This document shows, piece after piece, positions 5,335 to 9,461 of a DNA stretch of 9,461 bases. The DNA comes from an uncultured Bacteroidales bacterium (GTDB lineage Bacteria; Bacteroidota; Bacteroidia; Bacteroidales; Muribaculaceae). The stretch's first letter is position 1; every line of letters starts with the position of its first letter. Location of the stretch: the NCBI GenBank assembly GCA_947176515.1, contig CAMWQZ010000022.1, forward strand, positions 1 through 9,461. The letters are read 5' to 3'. The notes under the pieces were generated by a model. That model did not search any database and had not been told where the DNA came from. It worked only from the letters and a program-made list of their open reading frames with translations. A program made the translations under genes and the position numbers.

Positions 5335-8100
5335 ATGAAAAGATTTGTCTTTTTGCTTGCGGCGTTTGTCGCGACTGTTTCTTTTACTGCGCATGGTCAG
5401 ATAATTACCACTTCCCCTGCAATCCTCCAAGAGGACAGCCAGAACGTGGTGCTGACTTATCATGCCGACTCACCCCTTGGCAACCACGAACTTGCCAATT
5501 TGCCTGAATCTACCCAGGTCTACGCTCACATTGGTGTTATAACCAATCTCAGCTCGTCGTGGTCTTACGTTGTAACACCGTGGCCCGAGTATGACGGCTC
5601 AAATGCCGACGCCGCCAATACTGAGAAAAATCATCTCAAGCGCGTAGCTGACAATACTTATGAACTGTCAATAGGCAACATTCGCCAATACTTTGGTATC
5701 AACAACCCTAACGAACACGTCTCTCGCATAGCACTTGTGTTGCGTAATGCTGACGGTTCACTCCAGGGTAAGACCTCTGCAGGAGGCGATATATTCGTAG
5801 ATGTCGCTGCGGCAGGATTTGCAATGTCGTTTACGTCAGATGCGGTTTCAACAGTAATTAGCAGTCCGACAACAGTTAACTTTACGTTGTCTGCCACGTC
5901 TGCCGCAGACTTGTCAATCGACGTTGACGGACTGGAAATCGCTGCTGCAAAGTCTGCTACATCACTTTCAAAGTCTTATAGTTTTGAATCAAAAGGCTAT
6001 TACACCGTCACAGCAAAGGCAGTTCACGATGGTAAAACCGATGTTGAAACTATTTCCATCTCATGGCCTACGGCTTCAGAGCAGGCTGACTATCCGGGTG
6101 GAGTGCCCGTTCAGGGGGCTGTGCGCAATGATGACGGCACGGTTACATTCTGTCTTGCCGCCCCTGGCAAACAGAGCGTAATCCTTGTGCCGTCGTGGGA
6201 AGATTATGCCGTAGCCGATAAAAATGTCATGTCATATCAGGATTATCAGGGCAACCGCTTCTTCTGGCTGACGGTAAGCGGTCTTGCTGACAATGAATAT
6301 TATCCTTATTATTATCTTGTCGACGGCACAACTTCGGTAGCTGACCCTTATGCACGCTTAGTGCTTGACTGCTATAGTGATAAGTGGCTTGACCCAGCCG
6401 TGTGGCCCGATATGCCAAAATATCCCTACGAAAAATTTGATAACGTTATGCTCGCAGTTTATCGTGGCGATATAGACGACTACGATTGGACTGTCAAAGA
6501 CTTCGACATTCCCGACCATTCTCAGCTGATTGTCTACGAAATGTTGTTTCGAGACTTCACGGGCACCGTCGGAGAAGCTAATGCCAACGGCACAGTTCGC
6601 GCCGCTATCGAACGCATACCTTATCTTAAGGCGTTAGGTATAAACGCTGTCGAGCTCATGCCTATCATGGAATTCAATGGCAATAATTCATGGGGCTACA
6701 ACACCAACTTCTACTTCGCGCCCGACAAGGCTTATGGCTCGCCCGATGATTACCGCGAGTTTATTGACGAATGTCACCGTCAGGGTATTGCAGTTATCCT
6801 CGATATCGTTTTCAACCAGAGCGATGGCCTGCATCCCTGGTATCAGATGTATCCCATTAACAGCAATCCGTTCTACAACGCCGTGGCTCCCCACGACTAT
6901 AGTGTGCTCAACGATTGGAATCAAGGTGGCAACGCTCTTGTCGAGCAGCAATGGGCTGACGCACTTCGTTACTGGATGACGGCTTATCATGCCGACGGTT
7001 TCCGTTTTGACCTCGTCAAAGGTCTTGGTGATAATGACAGCTATAATAATGGCACGGACGCATATAACGCCTCGCGCATTGAGCGCATGAAGCGTCTCCA
7101 TGCCGTAATCCGTTCGGTTAATCCTAATGGTATCCATATCAACGAAGACCTCGCCCAGACCCGAGAAGAAATAGAGCTTGGTGACGATGGTATGCTTCAG
7201 TGGGCAAACATCAACTCGGCTTCAGGTCGCCTCGCCGCTGGTTGGAATGTAGGAGAGTCTGGTATTCCTTCTTCTCTTGGTTGGGGTTCGCCGATGACGG
7301 CGTTCTTATCTACTGCTCAGGATGGCCGTCCCTGGGGTTCGACCGTGTCTTATGCTGAGAGCCACGACGAACAGCGCATCGGCTACTATGTCGATTCTGA
7401 TGCTAAAAACAATACCGTTCGTAATGCAGGCTACCGCCGTCTGGGTGTGCTCGCTGTCGAAATGCTCCTTACTCCTGGTCCGAAGATGATTTGGCAATTT
7501 GGTGAGCTTGGTGACTCCCAAAATACTAAGTCTGATGGTGGAAATAACACTTCGCCCAAGACCGTAGTCTGGAATTTGCTCGATAATCCCGATGCGCTCG
7601 CCCTTCACGACACATATCAAGCGCTTTGTAATCTCCGTCTCGCCAATCCTGAGCTCTTTGCCGAGAGTGCAGAATTCGTGACAAGCAATCTCGATGAAGC
7701 CCTTTCGATAGGCCGCTACATGCGATTAACCGCAGGCGATAAAGAAATAGTGGCGCTGATTAATACCTCGATTACATCTCAGGCTAAAACCATATCGGTT
7801 CCAGTCACGGAAGCTCCGACTACATACAAACTAATGTTTGCATCGCCTGGTGTGACGGTTACCCCCACTTTCGATGATGGTGCGATTTCGGCGAAACTCC
7901 CTGGCGGTAGTTTTGCGGTCTTTGCGACCTCAGATATCGAGTCTGGTATAAATGATGCAGTTATAGACTCTTCCGGCGAGCCGGTTTATTATTATGACCT
8001 CCAAGGACGCATAATCGACAATCCGACTGCTTCGGGCTTATATATACGCCGGCAGGGTTATACCATGCAGAAAGTTTTAATTGGGTCATCAGAGATTTAA
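5335..8100 (+). CDS. Secreted multidomain GH13 alpha-glucan enzyme (alpha-amylase family)
   Basis: This is a predicted extracytoplasmic enzyme acting on starch- or glycogen-type alpha-glucans. The ATG at 5335 is preferred to the in-frame ATG at 5284 because it places a type I signal peptide (MKRFVFLLAA..., cleavage near AHG|Q22) at the N-terminus, giving 921 residues. Domain order: an N-terminal beta module (about 23-157) of a kind I associate with Bacteroidetes amylases; an Ig-like module (158-245); a CBM48/E-set-like module (255-356); a GH13 barrel (from about 397); a C-terminal beta domain (779-866); and a tail with YYDLQGR (886-892) resembling a type IX secretion or Bacteroidales C-terminal sorting module. 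Catalytic residues are Asp559 (GFRFD), Glu604 (INED) and Asp678 (SHDE). Conserved region I reads DIVFNQ (490-495), with Gln instead of the usual His. Exact activity (amylase, pullulanase-like or transferase) cannot be assigned. No clear promoter lies in the 59 nt after pdxA. Confidence 0.9.
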   Translation: MKRFVFLLAAFVATVSFTAHGQIITTSPAILQEDSQNVVLTYHADSPLGNHELANLPESTQVYAHIGVITNLSSSWSYVVTPWPEYDGSNADAANTEKNHLKRVADNTYELSIGNIRQYFGINNPNEHVSRIALVLRNADGSLQGKTSAGGDIFVDVAAAGFAMSFTSDAVSTVISSPTTVNFTLSATSAADLSIDVDGLEIAAAKSATSLSKSYSFESKGYYTVTAKAVHDGKTDVETISISWPTASEQADYPGGVPVQGAVRNDDGTVTFCLAAPGKQSVILVPSWEDYAVADKNVMSYQDYQGNRFFWLTVSGLADNEYYPYYYLVDGTTSVADPYARLVLDCYSDKWLDPAVWPDMPKYPYEKFDNVMLAVYRGDIDDYDWTVKDFDIPDHSQLIVYEMLFRDFTGTVGEANANGTVRAAIERIPYLKALGINAVELMPIMEFNGNNSWGYNTNFYFAPDKAYGSPDDYREFIDECHRQGIAVILDIVFNQSDGLHPWYQMYPINSNPFYNAVAPHDYSVLNDWNQGGNALVEQQWADALRYWMTAYHADGFRFDLVKGLGDNDSYNNGTDAYNASRIERMKRLHAVIRSVNPNGIHINEDLAQTREEIELGDDGMLQWANINSASGRLAAGWNVGESGIPSSLGWGSPMTAFLSTAQDGRPWGSTVSYAESHDEQRIGYYVDSDAKNNTVRNAGYRRLGVLAVEMLLTPGPKMIWQFGELGDSQNTKSDGGNNTSPKTVVWNLLDNPDALALHDTYQALCNLRLANPELFAESAEFVTSNLDEALSIGRYMRLTAGDKEIVALINTSITSQAKTISVPVTEAPTTYKLMFASPGVTVTPTFDDGAISAKLPGGSFAVFATSDIESGINDAVIDSSGEPVYYYDLQGRIIDNPTASGLYIRRQGYTMQKVLIGSSEI

Positions 8101-8188
8101 TAATTAAGCTATGATGTTGGTATTTAGTTATTTATAAATAATAGCAATGTAAAAAATCGCATTTGATTGAAAAAAACTTTGAAAAAAC

Positions 8189-8219
8189 TTGCAGTCAATG
8201 CAAAAAATGTTTAATTTTG
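8189..8219 (+). promoter_or_regulatory. Strong promoter with A-rich upstream element
   Basis: TTG at 8189-8191, a 20-nt spacer and TAATTTTG at 8212-8219 match the Bacteroidetes consensus exactly at -7. It is preceded by phased A-tracts at 8169-8188 that resemble an UP element, as on stable-RNA promoters of this phylum. The expected start is near 8225. No ordinary gene follows before the terminator at 8309-8341. The stretch before it (8101-8168) is AT-rich and holds nothing else I can identify; no clear terminator for the GH13 gene is seen. Confidence 0.65.
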
Positions 8220-8259
8220 CATCGGATAAACGCATAAGGGTTAGCGAACCCTACATATA

Positions 8260-8295
8260 ATGAACCGTTTTTTCAAAATATATATGTTTTTATAG
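8260..8295 (+). CDS. Possible 11-residue leader peptide
   Basis: The frame ATG...TAG would encode MNRFFKIYMFL, ending 13 nt before the terminator hairpin. Its placement between a promoter and a terminator resembles a leader peptide. It is too short for any statistical support, has no Shine-Dalgarno sequence, and three Phe in AT-rich DNA are easily chance. Confidence 0.15.
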   Translation: MNRFFKIYMFL

Positions 8296-8308
8296 ATTGT
8301 AGATTATT

Positions 8309-8341
8309 AGAGGGCTCTATCGCGAGATACAGCCCTTTTTT
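8309..8341 (+). terminator. Rho-independent terminator of the small cassette
   Basis: A 10-bp stem (8312-8321 with 8326-8335) with one internal C-C mismatch and a GCGA tetraloop is followed by six T. Flanking A-T and G-T pairs extend the stem by up to three. It lies 208 nt after the GH13 stop, so it more likely ends the transcript started near 8225, though it would also stop GH13 read-through. Confidence 0.8.
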
Positions 8342-8394
8342 ATATCCATAGTATTCATATTTTTACATTTATAAGAAATTTTTTAGTGAAAATT

Positions 8395-8425
8395 TTTCCC
8401 TAACGGAAATTTAGTCGTATATTTG
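8395..8425 (+). promoter_or_regulatory. Probable promoter of the GLUG-repeat protein
   Basis: TATATTTG at 8418-8425 matches TAnnTTTG exactly. The -33 region is poorer, with TTTC at 8395-8398 and a 19-nt spacer. The expected start near 8432 gives a leader of about 65 nt that is very AT-rich and lacks a Shine-Dalgarno sequence. Confidence 0.5.
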
Positions 8426-8496
8426 CCGATAATTCACCATAATTTGAGGTTTAACCAAATATACCATATAAACTAATTAATCAAAAACAAACCCTT

Positions 8497-9461
8497 ATGA
8501 ACAAAACATTACGCAATTTAGCTCTCGTAGCTCTTGCTGCTGCTCCGTTCTCTGCTTTCGCAGAAATCGTTGGCGATGGTACAGCTACTAACCCTTATCA
8601 GATTGCAACTGCTGAAGACCTGACTAATGCTTGTACCAAAGTCGTGGATGCAGAGGCGAACACAATTTATTTCGTTCAGACTGCCGATATCGACATGGCA
8701 GGTGTTAAGAATTACCTCGCTGTAAACGGAACTTATGGAGATTACACAAAAGCTATTGTTTATGACGGTCGCAACCATGTGATTTCAAACTTTGCGCCTG
8801 ACTATGTTGAGGATGGTGGTGCGCAAGGCTATTATAATGGCTCAATTTTTGGTGTACTCACTGGTAAAGTCAAGAATCTTGGCGTAGTCAACGCTAATGT
8901 TGACATGAAAGGCTTTAATAAGACAGCCGGTATCCTCGGTGCTTATTTTGGACATGGATCTGTTGTTAATAAAGATTTTGCAACTTCAGTGCTCGAAAAT
9001 GTATATGTAACAGGCGAAATCGTTTGTGGTAACTACAACACAGGCGGTATGTTTGGTACTACTGGTTCAGATGTTGAATTTATCAACTGCTTTGCCAATG
9101 TTAAATTCACTGGTACTGGCGGTAAAATGGGTGGTATAATCGGTCGCGTAAATCATGCAACACTCATGAAAGATTGCTATGTAGCAGGAACCGTTAACGC
9201 CGAGGCTGCTCTTGTTGCAGGTCCTGGTAATGGTACTCTGACTGCTGAAGGTCTTGTTGTGTTCAATACTGGTTCGGAAACTGTATGTGGTGGAACTGTA
9301 GAAGGTGCTGTTACAATGGCTAACACAACAGCTACTGAAGCTGCTGGTGTAGAATTGGTTAAATCTTGGGCTGCTTTCAGCGCAACTGAAGAAGTTGAAG
9401 GCCTCCCTGCTCTTAACTACGCTCTTTCTGGCGCCGGTACCGAAACTGACCCCTATCAGAT
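8497..9461 (+). CDS. Secreted GLUG-repeat surface protein (3' end outside window)
   Basis: The open frame runs from ATG 8497 to the window edge without a stop, giving 321 complete codons. A type I signal peptide (MNKTLRNLALVALAAAPF..., cleavage after Ala22) precedes a repetitive region. Glycine-rich turns G-S-I-F-G (115-119), A-G-I-L-G (144-148), G-G-M-F-G (183-187) and G-G-I-I-G (212-216) are each followed by strands such as FINCFANVKFTG or MKDCYVAGTV. This is the pattern of GLUG motifs, which build right-handed beta-helices in bacterial surface proteins. The N-terminal GDGTATNPYQI (26-36) recurs as GAGTETDPYQI at 312 to the edge, so a second solenoid unit begins there. There is no lipobox, so surface attachment may rely on an unseen C-terminal domain. 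The ligand is unknown; adhesion or glycan contact is a guess. Confidence 0.85.
   Translation, partial: MNKTLRNLALVALAAAPFSAFAEIVGDGTATNPYQIATAEDLTNACTKVVDAEANTIYFVQTADIDMAGVKNYLAVNGTYGDYTKAIVYDGRNHVISNFAPDYVEDGGAQGYYNGSIFGVLTGKVKNLGVVNANVDMKGFNKTAGILGAYFGHGSVVNKDFATSVLENVYVTGEIVCGNYNTGGMFGTTGSDVEFINCFANVKFTGTGGKMGGIIGRVNHATLMKDCYVAGTVNAEAALVAGPGNGTLTAEGLVVFNTGSETVCGGTVEGAVTMANTTATEAAGVELVKSWAAFSATEEVEGLPALNYALSGAGTETDPYQ
9430..9461 (+). repeat. Second copy of the G-x-G-T-x-T-x-P-Y-Q-I unit start
   Basis: The encoded GAGTETDPYQI matches GDGTATNPYQI at 8572-8604 in 8 of 11 positions, with the copies about 286 residues apart. This suggests the GLUG protein consists of at least two tandem domains of about 286 residues, the second truncated by the window edge. 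Confidence 0.7.

Larger units (their letters stand above)
8225..8341 (+). ncRNA. Candidate small RNA or terminated leader of about 115 nt
   Basis: This segment is bounded by a strong promoter and an intrinsic terminator, and its only open frame is 11 codons long. It holds a 6-bp perfect hairpin (8237-8242 with 8247-8252, loop AGCG), a U/A-rich middle part and the terminator hairpin with a GCGA loop. The arms of the two hairpins can cross-pair: AGGGTT at 8237-8242 fits AGCCCT at 8331-8336 with one G-U pair. A switch between folds is therefore possible. It may be a trans-acting sRNA, or an attenuating leader for the GLUG protein downstream, though that gene has its own promoter-like site. I do not recognise an RNA family, and expression is inferred from signals only. 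Confidence 0.4.

Noticed and set aside
6688..7137. Antisense open frame of 149 codons opposite the GH13 catalytic region
   Set aside because: It overlaps the conserved catalytic barrel completely and its translation resembles no family.
8128..8141. Palindrome TTATTTATAAATAA after the GH13 gene as a terminator or operator
   Set aside because: It is made only of A and T in an AT-rich spacer, gives a very weak stem and has no following T run, so chance explains it.
8225..8341. tRNA or another classical RNA gene in the cassette
   Set aside because: No cloverleaf, T-loop motif or CCA end can be read, and the two hairpins do not match any RNA family I recognise.
1..9461. CRISPR array, insertion sequence, integrase or phage genes
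   Set aside because: No regularly spaced direct repeats, terminal inverted repeats, transposase or integrase frames were seen. All complete genes are intact and on one strand.

Overview
This window looks like a chromosomal segment from the order Bacteroidales, most like Muribaculaceae or a close relative (inference from style, not from a search). The evidence is as follows. Upstream regions carry TTG-N19/20-TAnnTTTG promoters and no Shine-Dalgarno sequences. There is a Bacteroidetes-style lipoprotein, PdxA has the GDINGI form of its N-terminal motif, and a secreted GH13 enzyme ends in a DLQGR tail. A GLUG-repeat surface protein follows, and coding DNA of moderate GC alternates with very AT-rich spacers. 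All recognisable genes are on the + strand.

Layout. (1) 73-1170 is a self-contained malate dehydrogenase unit with a promoter, the mdh gene and a strong hairpin terminator. (2) 1244-3048 holds a thioredoxin-fold lipoprotein, then 8 nt later a DEAD-box RNA helicase with a DbpA-type C-terminal RNA-binding domain. (3) 3068-5275 has its own promoter followed by rlmN (23S rRNA A2503 methyltransferase) and pdxA (vitamin B6 synthesis). (4) 5335-8100 encodes a large exported multidomain GH13 alpha-glucan enzyme. No clear terminator or promoter separates it from pdxA. (5) 8101-8496 is a 396-nt gap with no ordinary gene. It contains a strong promoter, a short hairpin-rich segment closed by an intrinsic terminator (a candidate small RNA or leader of about 115 nt), and a second promoter for the next gene. 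(6) 8497 to the window end is the 5' part of a secreted GLUG-repeat (beta-solenoid) protein cut by the window edge.

Functionally the first half is housekeeping: central carbon metabolism, cell-envelope redox, 23S rRNA handling and modification, and cofactor synthesis. The second half is envelope and glycan biology: extracellular starch or glycogen processing and a repetitive surface protein. The helicase and RlmN both point to 23S rRNA near the peptidyl-transferase centre, so their adjacency may be meaningful.

The window is mostly ordinary. The least explained element is the promoter-hairpin-terminator cassette at 8189-8341. Next come the His-to-Gln change in conserved region I of the GH13 enzyme and the duplicated G-x-G-T-x-T-x-P-Y-Q-I unit of the GLUG protein.
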